A stretch of 64,000 nt of DNA from Imbricaverruca yamaguchii (taxonomy: Eukaryota > Arthropoda > Thecostraca > Neoverrucidae): positions 186,001-250,000 of the forward strand of contig JAOTOL010001144.1 of NCBI GenBank assembly GCA_034440575.1, in the 5' to 3' direction. The notes beneath the pieces were generated by a model. The model did no database searches and was not told the DNA's origin. It saw only the letters and a program-made list of their open reading frames with translations. Shown here one piece after another: positions 37,028-49,699 of this stretch (positions within the stretch are counted from its first letter, which is position 1; each line of letters starts with the position of its first letter). Position numbers and translations under genes: made by a program.

Positions 37028-37713
37028 AGCAGACCTGTAAACCCTGTCCTGCCGTCGGTCTAGTTACACCGGTACAGCGGACCCTTCCCTGCCGTCGGAG
37101 TAGTTACACCGGTACAGCGGACCCATCCCTGCCGTCGGAGTAGTTACACCGGTACAGCGGACCCTTCCCTACCGTCGCAGTAGTTACACCGGTACAGCGG
37201 ACCCTTCCCTGCCGTTGCAGTAGTTACACCGGTACAGCGGACCCTTCCCTGCCGTCGCAGTAGTTACACCGGTACAGCGGACCCTTCCCTGCCGTCGGAG
37301 TAGTTACACCGGTACAGCGGACCCTTCCCTGCCGTCGGAGTAGTTACACCGGTACAGCGGACCCTTCCCTGCCGTCGGAGTAGTTACACCGGTACAGCGG
37401 ACCCTTCCCTGCCGTCGAAGTAGTTACACCGGTACAGCGGACCCTTTCCTGCCGTCGGAGTAGTTACACCGGTACAGCGGACCCTTCCCTGCCGTCGGAG
37501 TAGTTACACCGGTACAGCGGACCCTTCCCTGCCGTCGGAGTAGTTACACCGGTACAGCGGACCCTTCCCTGCCGTCGAAGTAGTTACACCGGTACAGCGG
37601 ACCCTTTCCTGCCGTCGGAGTAGTTACACCGGTACAGCGGACCCTTCCCTGCCGTCGGTCTAGTTACACCGGTACAGCGGACCCTTCCCTGCCGTTGGGG
37701 TAGTTACACCGGT
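37028..37713. repeat. Minisatellite, 40-bp unit, about 17 copies
   Basis: The unit contains TAGTTACACCGGTACAGCGG and ACCCTTCCCTGCCGTCGGAG. Copies are over 95% alike by eye, with one block (37240-37440 versus 37440-37620) apparently duplicated with its variants. It is followed by A-rich runs at 37767-37818. Confidence 0.97.
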
Positions 37714-38334
37714 CTACTATACTTATTGTCTACAAGACTTATCCCAATGTCTACAAGATTTATTAGAAAAAAAAAAAACTCTCTATAAATGAAAAAAAAA
37801 AAAAAAAAAAAAAAAAAAACACAATAATGGTTTTTTAAAACTATTGGGAGAACACATTAAGGCAACGGGCAGGCCCAAATAGATTTGGGAGGCACACTCC
37901 ATAGGGTCAATAAAAGTTCAAATTATTTAGGGGTGGTAACGTTAATATTGAGGGACACTTGCCCCTTCAAAAGTATATAAAACAACACACCTACATATGA
38001 CCAAGGTAGCATATGGCGTACAGACGTCCCGATGGCTAAAGCTCACACAACCTCCGGTAACCAAGCGTTTTGTGCGCATAAAAGCACATGCTCGCCTTTC
38101 AAGTTGCGCATAGAAATTGACAGCATGGATATAGATGTGCTAGTGTGATTATACGCTGAAATACTAATCCTGTGTAATGGGCCACGTTAGTAGCAGTCAA
38201 GACAGTAGAGTATAACAGGTTATCTGGGGGACCGCAACCACAGTCCTGTACCCCCGCCCCGATCATGGCGGTTATTCACATAACCGGCACCACCGCCACC
38301 CGCCGATCATACAACCGCTACCACAGCTACCCAC

Positions 38335-38440
38335 CGAGCCTGTCGACGGCGTGTGGCAGAACGGCGTTGAAGTAAGGCCTGAAGTCGGCCTTCATCCGCT
38401 CCACCAGTAGGCTCATGATGTCCAGTCCGTTCTGCGACAC
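38335..38440 (-). CDS. CLASP: CLASP exon A (TOG1, HEAT repeat around helices 2-3)
   Basis: This 106-bp exon encodes 35 residues plus one base, beginning VSQNGLDIMSLLVERM and ending at ...AVDRL. In CLASP proteins this segment follows the conserved 'SNFK' and leads into 'DRLGDAK'. The acceptor on the minus strand is a pyrimidine-rich ...GTTCCCGCCAG and the donor is G|GTGGGT. The final G joins the GT of the next exon to make the Gly of DRLG. Conservation of G-LDI--LV-RM and of the LP-AVDRL turn is typical of TOG1. A degenerate minisatellite begins right upstream of the acceptor, at about 38460. The preceding N-terminal exon was not found. Confidence 0.88.
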
Positions 38441-38459
38441 CTGGCGGGAACACAGTTAC

Positions 38460-38860
38460 ACACTGTAATACCGCACACCGTATGGTGATGTGGTGTACCA
38501 CTGCACACCACGTGATGACATACCACGCCAGTGCGCCGCAGCACTTGGTGACGTACTCCACCACTAGCATATGGTGATATGCTGCACCACTATACACATA
38601 GTGACGTACTGCACCACTGCACCACTATACACGGCGGCATGCTGCACCGTTGTACTTGACGGAGAGGCATGCTGCACCAATGTGTGCGACATGGAGACGT
38701 AACGCATCCTGGTACACCACTGGTGACCTATTGCACCGCTACAGAACACGTGATCATTGAACCGCTGCATACCACACGGTAGCATGCAGCACCGTTGTAG
38801 CCACATGACACATGGCGACGTATCGAACACCATGGCACGTGGCACTATGCTTCACCGCTG
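38460..38860. repeat. Degenerate minisatellite next to CLASP exon A
   Basis: Recurring GCTGCACCACT, CACATGGTGACGTA-like and CACGTGATGA blocks of about 27-30 bp, poorly ordered. It starts about 20 bp upstream of the exon A acceptor. Confidence 0.65.
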
Positions 38861-39674
38861 AGTGTCGCATGGCGAAATATCGCATCTCTACAAATGACTG
38901 CTTTAGTGTTTGAAAATACACGATAATGTCACATGTTTCCGATGAAAAGGATATGGAGGCTGGGAGTAATTGCAATAAATCAAAGCTCGGATTATATTCT
39001 GGACGTTCTCATTCGTTCCCCTTCGACTCTCGGTCGTTCGTTGACAACCATGTTTGAAACGTAACAAAGAAGCGATGTATTTGTTGGACAGAATAATGAA
39101 TGAGCACTCCACATGTGACATTGGCACCAAATTTCGACGACAACTTGGCACTAAACTACAGCGCGCCGCACGCCACACGACAGCGTGCTGCACGTCTCAC
39201 GGCGGTGACAAGTCGCACGGGCGGCGACATACTGGCGCGCTGCAAGCCTGGACGCACCGCAAACAATCGCATACTACAGGCCTAAACAGATCCAACGGTC
39301 ACGACATGCAAACTTCAAGAGGGCAAATAAATCAGTAACTTACTCCGTACCGTACTCAAGCAGGCCATCCATTCAATACACAATTAGCTGAACAGGTTCA
39401 GCGGTCAACAAACAGCCATCTATCGAATGCTTCTGAATAGGATGGAGGCAATGTTGAATAGAACACCCATCATAAATGCGCGTGATGGAATCAAGTGAAT
39501 CAACACTGGCTAGGCCGTTTAACTATATAATCACCACATTATGGACAACCTGGATGAGACACCAATTATCCCGGCCGCCGATGGAGTCGGAGAACTGACG
39601 AAACCGAATATTTATAGCATTTCCCCCGACCTTCGGATTTTTTGTGTACGGCCTTCATCTCTTAGAAGTTGCTA

Positions 39675-40510
39675 GCGGTGACGTCACTATGGCGTCACTA
39701 TGGCGTCACTAATACCCGCCACAGAGTGAGCTAGGACGTCATTTTTGACGACATTAGTGTGCCAACAGGTACTGAAAGCTTCAAATTGCTATCGCTGCGC
39801 ATTTGAGTTATTAATAACAATTGGTCCGGGGACAGGCTCTGTACCATGCTTGCTACAGGAGATTTCGTTGCTTTTAACAGCAGACGACAGAGCTCAACAA
39901 GATGAGCTCGGGGAAGTACATGGACCAAAGTGCTACTTGCGGCGCCACAGGTAAGTGCAAATATTTAATACTCGACCTATTTGACCAAGTTTCGATTTTA
40001 GTACATCATAACTAGCGTTGGAAGAGGCATTTTTGGAACTTTTGCCATCCAAAGAATTATATATTCCGGAAAAATGCATTCCTTGCATTGCTGGATGAAG
40101 ACATGCTTAACTAGCAAGACAGCATTATACAATAGTGATAACTTGGATGGAGAGGAAGATTCAGTCATATTGGGTCCCCTACCACATAAACTTTCCCGTA
40201 TAATTGAGGATAGTGCACATTTGTCATTTCAGGTCATCTGCAGGCACATTCCAAGAGGAGGCAGGAGTGGAGCCGAAAATGAGATGCCAGCCAGATTGGA
40301 AGAATATCAGCTTGCTAGCATGCACACGTACAACAGATGTCAACAGATGACAAAATATGGATCACTGCGGTCTGAATATGACCTTAATGCCACTAAACAT
40401 TCCATATTTCATAACATTCCGTCTTCCATATTATTCCATAATATTCCATTTGTGCATGTGTGATTGTCTGGTGAAGTGCAGGTGAATTAATAAACAGCCA
40501 CCAATGCATT
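39675..40510 (+). other. Candidate small two-exon transcription unit, unidentified
   Basis: A TGACGTCA element (about 39679) precedes repeated ATGGCGTCACT. An ATG at about 39901 opens MSSGKYMDQSATCGAT up to a consensus donor CACAG|GTAAGT at 39951. After a short AG-ended stretch near 40025 a frame stays open to a TGA at about 40463, and AATAAA lies at about 40487. The joined frame would be about 160 codons. I recognise no family, and it may be part of a decayed transposon. The signals are suggestive only. Confidence 0.2.
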
Positions 40511-40514
40511 CATG

Positions 40515-42870
40515 TGTATGTTCTCCATTTGTGGAAAAACCTCAGAAAAGAGTCCAGATGTGCCCAGAAGAATGTATGGATGAACACCAAGAGCTAGAAT
40601 GGGATCCACACAACTGGTAAGTCACAAAGGGTAGCACTTCCTCCAAATCCCCAAAATACTGGTGGATATGAGCCGTGTTTTGCCATGGCATAGGAATTTT
40701 CATGGGCATTATTACTTTTCCACACAAGTTTTACACACATTTTACCTCCATGAAGCATACAAAGGTATTAGGTTTGGCTTGAAGTTATGCTAGATTAGTT
40801 TTTTTGTAAGTTAGCCATTTATCAAATTCCTTTGGGGATCATTCAGGAGTATCAAAAAGTTTTTGAATTAAAAAACCACTCAGGCTAGCATAGGCTGTTT
40901 GGTTAGAATAGGCCATTTAGCTTTAATTTTTTTAAAGGAAAAACATGCTTAGAAAATGTCCATTAAAAAGGCTTTCTTGCATCCCGTTTGGCTGCAGCTT
41001 ATTTCTTCGTTTTTAACATTGCATTTCATGGTATATTTTGCACTTTTTTGTGTCATTTTGTTACCCAACTACACTTGCCAAAAAATGTATGGTGTAATGT
41101 TGGTACCTACTTACATTATGAACACATTCATAATCATTGCATAAAAATAACATTTCAAGAAATCAAATCACCTTAAACTGCAAATTTGTCCATTTGGAAA
41201 GTCAGAGAGACAAGAAAAGTTAAGAGTAAAATGGTATTCAATGGAGAATGGGGACAGGATGGACCTAACAATTCCCTGAATATTTCATGAATGCACAAAT
41301 AATGCTTGAATGCATGCGTATCTATAATATCTGCAAAGTCAATGTGCGCTAAAGAGGCCCAGCCCTCGTTTTGAAAGAAAAATATCCACGCTTCAAAATA
41401 TGGTAAGTGAAAACAGGATTTTCCAGACAAAAGCAAAACAATTAGTTTTGTTCATTACTACGCTTGTCGGCAAAACATCGCAGCAATTGATATTATCATG
41501 TCCTGCTCCTTGTATTATCTGAAGATATCCCGTCACACAACATAAGCTTACAGTTTTGGTTTATCCAAGTCAATAACTCGAATAACCGTGAAGATATTTG
41601 ATATAGGTAAGTAGGTAGGTACCTACCTAGTCAGGTAATGCCAACTCTCATACCTCGAGCCAAACACGCAGTCAATTTCATCCGGATAGCAGCGAAGAGC
41701 TTTAAAAAGAATCCTTCATTGAATGGAAAAAAATAAATACGCTCCGCTAACCAAATAATGGAATTCACCTTTACCAGCCCGACCGCGTACGAAGGTCCGT
41801 TCTTGGATTCAATTGATTCACCGCTCTCCAGTTCCCACTCCAGCCGAAGCTATTTAAACCATTGCCACGAAAAGCCATGGGCAATGAATTTATTTTTGCT
41901 TCCTTGGGGAATGATATGTTTTGCATCAAATGGGATGGATAAAACCGTTCATATTTATATTATTAAGCAGTCAGGATCGATATACATAAAAGACATCGGA
42001 AGGATTTTCTCCACGAAAATTGTCTGAATAGTACTAAAACGTTCCTAAAACCTGCTAACACTGCTCAAAAATGAGGCTCCATAGAACCAGAAATTTCACC
42101 TTCTTTCGATTTCATGACTTATACTGTTTCCGAATTTCATCAACAAGCGAGAATAGTTGTGTTCATGCCACTCCGACCGCGAGGCTTTCCCACTCCGGAC
42201 AAATTCAGATTTACGTATGCTGACCTAATCCTCTACAATCTTATAAGCCTCATTCTGATCCCATGATTAATTTCTTCCCATAATCCTGATTATTATTAAC
42301 TGAGAAAAAGTCCCCTTTAATTCTCTTGGCAGTTTCCTCGAACGTATTTGTATTTTTTGATATTTCATAGCAATCATAGTGCGAAATGAGACCCTAATTT
42401 CCGCTTGTCCATGACGATAGTCGGTTTTACAGCGGCAATTTGCCCGCCCGTCTAGTCGCTTTTCATCATTCCAAGTCATTCCTTTCTACAACCAAACATT
42501 CCAGACATGAACTAAAAAGTGCATCGAAATTCATTTAATATTAATAAGAATTGACTTTAATAAATTTTCTCAGCTTTTGCATTAAAAAAAAATGCTTCAT
42601 GGTCGTGAGAATAAAATATTTTAGACGGATTGCTTTAGTATAACTTTCCTAAAACCATTATATATTCTGAAACCCATATCCCGAAGTAACATTTTAGACC
42701 CTCCCATATATCAGTCGGTGCGCGAACATCCTGCTCTTCAGGTGTGCTGTGAATATGTATTAGTTGTACGGTGTGGGCATGTCAGGAGTGATAGATATGG
42801 ATATATAAACTTGGCTGACATCGATTAAGTATACTTTCGTGATCATTTTCTCTACCATTGCCCAGGCAGT
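40515..42870. other. AT-rich unassigned sequence
   Basis: No recognisable gene or repeat. GTAGGTAGGTACCTACCTA at about 41613 is a short palindromic repeat. Confidence 0.4.
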
Positions 42871-42878
42871 TGCCTTAT

Positions 42879-42905
42879 AAGTCATCCACGTAACGTGGAT
42901 GACTT
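42879..42905. other. Perfect 12-bp inverted repeat, 3-nt loop
   Basis: AAGTCATCCACG, TAA, CGTGGATGACTT. Confidence 0.9.
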
Positions 42906-43004
42906 CAGACGACGATGTGTGGTGGACCCCATCTGGTTGTCTGTGAGATACTAGGATAGGAACCGAACAAATGATTTGAAGGCGTTTTATTCTAGAAGAA
43001 GAAT

Positions 43005-43150
43005 CTCGGGTTATTTTACGACGCATTCAACCGCAAGGTTGTATAGCGTCGCCAACCTATCGCACCGATTGGTCGTGGGTGGACTGCAAATGCCGCCGGC
43101 CGCGATATTCGAGTCCCACGCTCCACCATCTAAGCTACCGAGGCTCCGTG
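43005..43150 (-). repeat. tRNA-derived SINE, diverged copy
   Basis: GGGTTATTTTACGACGCATTC at the tail side, then CACCGATTGGTCGTGGGTGGA and a minus-strand head near CGGTAGCTTAGATGG. The order is the same as at 44805 and 59539. Target duplications are not evident. Confidence 0.75.
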
Positions 43151-43154
43151 TTTC

Positions 43155-44640
43155 TATTCTTCATTCTAGGAAACATCACTGCATTTTTTTCAAAGTGTAT
43201 ACACTTCGTTATTTATAAAATGTATATTCTCCATTACTTGGTGCTTCAATATACACCCCAGAATTTGGCAAACTGGAAAATTATAGCCTCCATTACATAG
43301 TGCTTATCAAGATTATACAATACATACTTTGGCAAGCCAAAAAAATTATACACTCCGAATCCAAGACCGAGAAGTGAAAATCCAACACTGATCATAACAT
43401 AGGCAGTGCAAAGGACAAATATGGGTGCCGTCATGCGCCTTTCATCCTAAGTAGAGCAAAACACATGTTGAAATTTCCAAATCCGGTCCAATTCATATCG
43501 GCATGAACCAATCCAATCCGCAACCATATCCGTACCAGATGCAGATATCCACCCGTTATCTAATCCATCTTCAAAAATGCAGAACAGTTAAAACCTGATT
43601 GGTTGTAGTAATCGACAGTATTTAGACTATCAACAATATGCAATATTTACCTGCCAAGGTAAGGAAAAAACAACATTATCGTTTCATGTAAGATGTGAAT
43701 CGGAATTTTCATTAGCATCTGATATCTAACTAAGCGTATCAATTTCACTTCAGATAACATGTGCAGACTCGACTATGTATTGTACTCCAATCCATGCTAG
43801 CCCTTGGTACACGAACATGAACAAAGCATGCAAGAAACAGGACAACTACCAAGGAACTAAATAAGATAAATGGAGCATGAGCTTTAAAAATGAAATATTT
43901 AACATTCACATACAGTTTACATGCAAATTAGTGTCACTGTTTTGAACAAAATATGTAATTACCTGAAATAAACCAGGGTAGCTAACAGGCACAATGCACT
44001 AGAACAAAAAATATGTCATGCCAGACTCAATCATTTCATTTAGAGCATGACAACATACATCAAGCTAAAGTAGTTTGCTCAGGTCATTGTGATTGATATG
44101 CATATGCCTTGCCATGCCCATCTAGACAACTAGCTAGGAAGTTACACATCTAATGAAGCACAGTCATGGGTTAACAACACACAATCACGCCATGCATGCG
44201 TACAGGGTTGAGAGTTAGCCGATAGGTACCTCACACATGTACAATTACCATCCATTAAGGGTAATGAACACATTTCCTCACATAGCACACGCCTACAGCA
44301 ATACTCACCACAATTATTGTCTTGAACTGATGCCTATCAAACCCATATTTAGTATCTTTTTGAGGGGGAAGAACAACCTGACTAAACTCATACTTCCAAT
44401 AGAGTTCCATGATGTCCCTTACCGCTCGGAAATGAATTGTGTCATATTGCTTCGAAATTGACTACACTGCGCTATCTTTCACATATGGCAGCACAGCTAC
44501 TTCCCGGGTTAATTTCAAGGTGAGCAAGCAGAAAAGTCATGGAAATACCTTGGGGATCATATAGTTTTACAACATTATTAATTACATATTCCATTTGGTG
44601 ATGGTAATTTCAGATTCTATTTCCAGACCCCAACGTATTA
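43155..44640. other. AT-rich unassigned sequence
   Basis: A short duplicated motif (TATACACTTCGT...TCCATTAC) occurs at 43200-43330. Nothing else is recognised. Confidence 0.4.
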
Positions 44641-44658
44641 GAATGCTATCATTTCTTC

Positions 44659-44710
44659 GTTAGTTATTGGAGTTTAAGGGCGCATGGACTGCGTCGGTCA
44701 TGCAGCGCCC
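44659..44710 (-). repeat. Ultra-short retroposon, 52 bp, with perfect 16-bp target duplication
   Basis: GTTAGTTATTGGAGTTTAAG, then GGCGCATGGACTGCGTCGG and TCATGCAGCGCCC. Flanks ATGCTATCATTTCTTC at 44643-44658 and 44711-44726 are identical. Confidence 0.92.
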
Positions 44711-44804
44711 ATGCTATCATTTCTTCCTCCACTTTGAAGATATATAGCGCTATTTGGCTGGAACGCTGCCAAATTTATGCTCCGGTGGAAGGAAGGCAGA
44801 TATT

Positions 44805-44965
44805 TGGGTCACTTTACTACGCATCCAACTGCTGGGTCACATGCGTCGTCAACCTCTCACGCTAGTTGTTCGCGGGTGGACTCGGTAATCCGCCCGATCG
44901 TGAGATTCGAACCCATGATCTCACGACCAAGAGCCCAACTCCTTACCGACTGAGCTACCGCGGCT
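44805..44965 (-). repeat. tRNA-derived SINE with Lys-like head
   Basis: Minus-strand head GCCGCGGTAGCTCAGTCGG, CTT at the anticodon position and B box GGTTCGAATCT. The body and TTTACTACGCATCCAACTGC tail region are shared with 43005 and 59539. Confidence 0.88.
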
Positions 44966-45414
44966 CTGATGGTCGGGGGTGTGTCGACGAATATTTAACG
45001 GTATCATGCATGTATTATTGCGTACAATAGCTAGTTTTTGACAAAAATAGAACGCATATTTGGTGCGTGGATCTAAAACGAATCGTTCCTATCTATCATA
45101 CTATCCTGTCATTCTATTTCTCATCAAGGTACACTAACAAGTGCAAGCATAGTTGGTTAAGATCACATACGTGCAGCGCGAAATACTTATACGTTTGGAC
45201 TTGTCCAGAAGCCATGCTGACATCAGAGGCAGTGCCACGACCACCTGCTTCGTTTGCAGGCAACATTTGCGCCAGTTTCTGTGACACTGCTTACTTCTCG
45301 GTTGCCAGCGCTTTATAAGCTGATTTAAATGGCCAGAGAAGGCAATGGTATTGTTTTCCTGAACAACAATTGCAATGTGTACCTTGCATTTCTGAATGCA
45401 TTCTGTCATGGTTA

Positions 45415-45468
45415 GTTGGTTATTTTGATTTAAAGGGAGCCTCAACTACTGCGATGGTCATATAGCGT
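45415..45468 (-). repeat. Ultra-short retroposon copy, diverged
   Basis: GTTAGTTGGTTATTTTGATT...GGTCATATAGCGTCCAT. Flanking duplication is not clear. Confidence 0.65.
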
Positions 45469-45554
45469 CCATAAGAAGTATATTCATGAAAACTCGATAG
45501 TAAAATCTGGCAAAACAGCTGGGATGTATCTATCCACATGCTGTCTAAGTTAAA

Positions 45555-46000
45555 ACATTTATTGGCTGTCAGCTGCTAAGGAAATGCGAGGCCTGTTAAT
45601 AGGACTGGGGGTGGAGGTGGATCCATTATTTTTTTTTCCAGGGAGGCCAGGTGGTGGCGCGACGCCGACGAAGAACGTTCTCGCGCACCGAGCCTCGAGG
45701 CCATGGGAGGTTTTTCCCATCACATCATTCCCACCGATTACTGGTGCCACACTGGTGGCTTGCTCTGCTCGACCTTGCGAGGTCAGGTCCAGAGCTCCAC
45801 TTCGCACCGGAATTTCTCAGCGACGGCAATGAGCTGGTCGATCGATCACCTTAGAAATGAAATAGTCGATGGGGCACCTTAGAGACTTGTGCGGAATTTG
45901 CTGTTTGAGTGGAAACCACCCTGGTCGGTTCAACCCCCTGAGTTGCGGGGGCACCCGTCTGGCAGGCGACCGTGCCATGCTCAGCTGCTCAGCCGCTCCC
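45555..46000. other. Unassigned GC-rich sequence, open on both strands at 45559-45832
   Basis: Opposed 82-codon frames occur with no recognised family. It may be the distal part of the gag fragment that follows. Confidence 0.3.
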
Positions 46001-46009
46001 GAGCACTGT

Positions 46010-46065
46010 TAGTTGGCTATTTGGGCTTCACGGCGCTTCGACCAGAATTGATCATTCCCGCCCAT
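46010..46065 (-). repeat. Ultra-short retroposon, about 56 bp, with 13-bp target duplication
   Basis: TAGTTGGCTATTTGGGCTTC...CGCCCAT, flanked by TCCCGAGCACTGT (45997-46009) and TTCCGAGCATTGT (46066-46078), 11 of 13 identical. Confidence 0.75.
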
Positions 46066-46089
46066 TTCCGAGCATTGTAAGAAGCTCGC

Positions 46090-46490
46090 GACTGTACAGG
46101 AGCAAAACAAGCAGACACGATGCAATCAGCAGCAACACCAGCTTCTGCGGCTGAGATTTCCTCCACTGGGTTTGCCTGGATGATAGCCAGGCCACATTAC
46201 TTCCGCATATCAACCAGGTGCCACGCTGTCATTCTGTCCAGCACATTGTCGCCTGAACAATTACGGTTTCGTGATGTTGGTGCATTGGATATGTCTGCTC
46301 CTTCCTGGGATGGTTGAGACTGGAGGGGATGCATAGAGCTGGTCACTACAGCAGCATACAAGCTAGTCGTGACAACCGCCGTGGCCAGTTCTTGAGCTTC
46401 TGGGAATGATATTCCGCTATCAAACTTCAATGTTATGACATCCTGTTCCCGCTTAAAAACCTGACGTCATCGGAAACGAGCAAAATGGTC
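46090..46490 (-). pseudogene. Non-LTR retrotransposon gag fragment (region after zinc knuckles)
   Basis: The minus frame reads KREQDVITLKFDSGISFPEA then QELATAVVTTSLYAAVV. In Jockey-like gag proteins a (K/R)-R-E-K-(D/E)-I--LK-------SFPEA motif follows the CCHC fingers, so this is the gag C-terminal half. The fingers themselves are missing here, and the ultra-short retroposon at 46510 lies just upstream. It is probably a different copy from the element at 46.6-50.0 kb. Confidence 0.7.
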
Positions 46491-46509
46491 ACCCTTTTAG
46501 TTGGAACAG

Positions 46510-46566
46510 GTTGGTTGGTTATTTGGGCTTACGGGTGCATCGACTGTGTTGGTCATCCAGCATCCA
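46510..46566 (-). repeat. Ultra-short retroposon copy
   Basis: GGTTGGTTATTTGGGCTTAC, GGGTGCATCGACTGTGTTGG and TCATCCAGCATCCAT. No clear target duplication. Confidence 0.7.
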
Positions 46567-46844
46567 TAACAATTATAGATGGACAACTTGAGAGGATTCA
46601 TGCCAACAGTAGTATGCGAGCCTTCAACAGTGAGGTGTGTAAATCGCTCTAAATTTGATATCCGAGAGAAAGTGAAATAGTTGTCCTGAAGTTTCCACGC
46701 TTCAGTGGTCACCCAGGGGTTCGCGGAGTGACGGCAACTTCACGACTCCAAGAAGGCGTATTCGAGCATCGGCGAACTGGGGACAGGATATCAGAGCGTG
46801 ACGTACTGACAGATGTGCGTGACATCGACGGAATCTTGACAGAG

Positions 46845-47324
46845 CAGTGATAAATTTTTCGTCAAATAGGGTGGAAAATGCCACTTTCTGGACACTCAAT
46901 CGACATCCTTCTCCAAGAAGTATCGACATCCTGCTCCATGACACATGCTTATGAAGTCTTCGTCTCCTTTCTAGCAGCATCTCGCTCATACATATCATGT
47001 CAATGTTCCTAATAAGGAATAGTGATACACGTATATTTCGCAACGTAATTTCGGGTAAAGGGATTAACTATGTGACATGGCGTACGGTACCAAACTATAG
47101 CATAGGTAATTTTCTCCATGTCACGAAAACAGCTCTTCCTAAATTATGTATCTCAAAACAAATGACAAATGTACAGTCATAAGAGCCTACACCATTGGCT
47201 CAAATTTGAGTCTGAAAGATATCAAAAGCATTTTAATTGACACCAATTCCTTGGCAACTTTCGACATCCTTCTGTGCCCGTTTCGACATCTCACACCTAA
47301 CGAAAAAGCAACATTTTAACCCTG
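46845..47324 (+). mobile_element. hAT-type MITE, copy 3 (480 bp)
   Basis: Left end CAGTGATAAATTTTTCG, right end TTTTAACCCTG (reverse complement CAGGGTTAAAA). Perfect 8-bp duplications TGACAGAG lie at 46837-46844 and 47325-47332. Subterminal CACACCTAACG and repeated CGACATCC motifs are shared with other copies. It is inserted in the RNase H region of a LINE and has no transposase frame. CAGGG ends with an 8-bp duplication are the hAT hallmark. Confidence 0.93.
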
Positions 47325-48310
47325 TGACAGAGGCCCAGTAACAAATACACTGCCCACATCAGAATCAGCCTTGGATCCATCTGTGTGAGTTGAGACGTAT
47401 CCCTTGAACGAGGCTATATGTTCCAGCGCACGTGACAGTCGGTACTGTGGTGTGGCATGGTCCTTTCCATCCGAGGAAAGTGACATATATATTACAGGAG
47501 TAACTTGCCATGACATCATTTGAACCAGATTGAACTACGTGTTTCCCTTCGTTCGAATCCCAGTCCTCAAATAGCCTGCGTACATGCGAACGCAAAAGGT
47601 ATGCATAATGCGTTCTCGACCAAGTGACGCAATGAGTAGATGGAAGAACACGTGCGAATTTGTCGGATGACCAGTGAATTTGTGCAGCTTACAGGCATAG
47701 CGCACCCCGAGCATTTCGCGGCAGAGCGAGAGTGGTGTCTCGTGGGTTCCAGCCAGAAGGCTGGCAAAAGATGAAGTGCTGAAAGTGCCGGTCACAATGC
47801 GGGGTGCCGAGTTGCGTACAGTGTACAGTGAGCGCTTGGTTGTTGCACATGCGCTGTCTATATAAAAAAACATGCGTAGTACAGTTTTGAATGAATGGGA
47901 GAGCGATACAACAGTAACACGGTTTTCCTAACTCCTTCGTTTGATGTGTGTGCAACCATCTTCAGCCGGTTTATGGATGCAAAACATTTCTCCCCAAGTG
48001 TCTTAAAATGTTCCTTGTAAATAAAACGAGTCAAAAATAACTCCCAAGAATAGAGCAACTCGCCGGAAGGGACCTCGCTCACCATATAGCTGGAGGGCAA
48101 GGTCCGGGCAGTTCCGGCGGCGCCGACAAAGGTGCATGCCAACTGTTTTTGCAGTCGATAATCTAAACCCGTTCTCGGAACTCCACCTTTTCAAGTGGGA
48201 TACCGCCAACTGCAGCTGTCGTGCCATCGAAGTGCACTGGATGTACAGCACCAAATGGCTACATCGTCTACAAAGAGCGATCTGCCAATGATACGTGGAA
48301 GGGAGTCGCA

Positions 48311-48804
48311 CAGTGATAAATTATTCGCGATATAGGGTGGGATATGCCACTAACTGAACAATAAATCTACATCCTTCTCCAATCGACATCCAAAGGAGCA
48401 TCGACATCGTGCTTCTTGATGCGTGTTTGCGAAGTTTTCATACCTCGTGTCTAACTGCATCACGTGTGCAAGTACCATGCTTTTGATCAGCATAATGGAC
48501 CCAGGATCGTGCCGACGAGCATCCCGTGGCGTGATTCCAGGTGAAAGGATTGCCTATGATGTGATTTGTTCTACAATGTCAGTTTATAGCATAGGTGTTT
48601 GTGTCGTTATCGTTGATATCGGTATAACCAGACTAGGTACCTTTCAAAACACGGAAAACGGGAAGTCATGTGTACTTAATTGTTTCCACTGGATTTGCAG
48701 GACTTAACACGATTTTAAATAGCATTGCTTTCATGGCGATTTCGACACCCTGCTGCATTTTTTTGACATCTCACACCTAACGAGAAATCGACATGTTAAC
48801 ACTG
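48311..48804 (+). mobile_element. hAT-type MITE, copy 4 (494 bp)
   Basis: Left end CAGTGATAAATTATTCG, right end TGTTAACACTG. Perfect 8-bp duplications GAGTCGCA lie at 48303-48310 and 48805-48812. Removing it with one duplication restores the RT reading from ...ITDICDS to LPRIIGR..., so the boundary is exact. Confidence 0.95.
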
Positions 48805-49699
48805 GAGTCGCAGATGTCGGTAATCACGATGACGAACAGCGTCACGCTTAACACACCTTGCGGTACTCCATCCCTCTGTGGGTGCCTGTCGGACAAGTAG
48901 TTCCCGATGCGTACGCGATAAATGCATCTTGACAAATGATTATGAGGAAGTGGACCATGGAACCTCGAATTCCGTGTCTGAAGACCTTCTTCAGAATGGC
49001 GCAGTGCCGAGTTGTGTCATATGCTACCTGGACGGCGAAAAACACTGCACCGACGTGACAATGTTGGTGGTAAGCTGCTCGTACCAGTATCAAGAGTTAA
49101 AAGATGGTCGATGGTGCCGCGGTTTTCCCTAAAATCACAACGTGCATTAGTTTAAATATACTGGTCCAGAAAACACGTCAAGCGCACATTAATCATCTTC
49201 TCCATCAGTTTACAAAGTGATGCTCTTAGTGAGATGGATCGGTAGCTCGCCGGGTCTGAAGCGTCCTTGCCGGGTTTCAAAATTGGCAGCATAGCATCCC
49301 GCCAGGTAGACGGAAAGCCGCCTCTCTCCCAAAGTGTATTCATCATGTCCAACAGAGCCTCAAGTGCCCGTGTTGGGAGATGCTTGAGCATGTCGATGAG
49401 TATATGGTATGGACCCACAGATACACTTCGAAACGATCCAATATCAGAATTCAGCTCAGTCAGGTGAATGTCCCGTTATAACAGAGCCGCACAGATGTGA
49501 AGTTCAATGGCTGCCTGTCACACTGAACTTTGCGACATATGCAGATGTCATCACCACTGTTGCAACGGCATCGGTAAGATTGGTGCGGGCCACTTTATTT
49601 ACCACATCAACCGGGTGCGTGACGTCTCGGTCACCCACCCGTAATACTGCCAAGGGGGTGAGGCTGAACTGGCATGCGATGCGCTTTATCCTTGACCAG

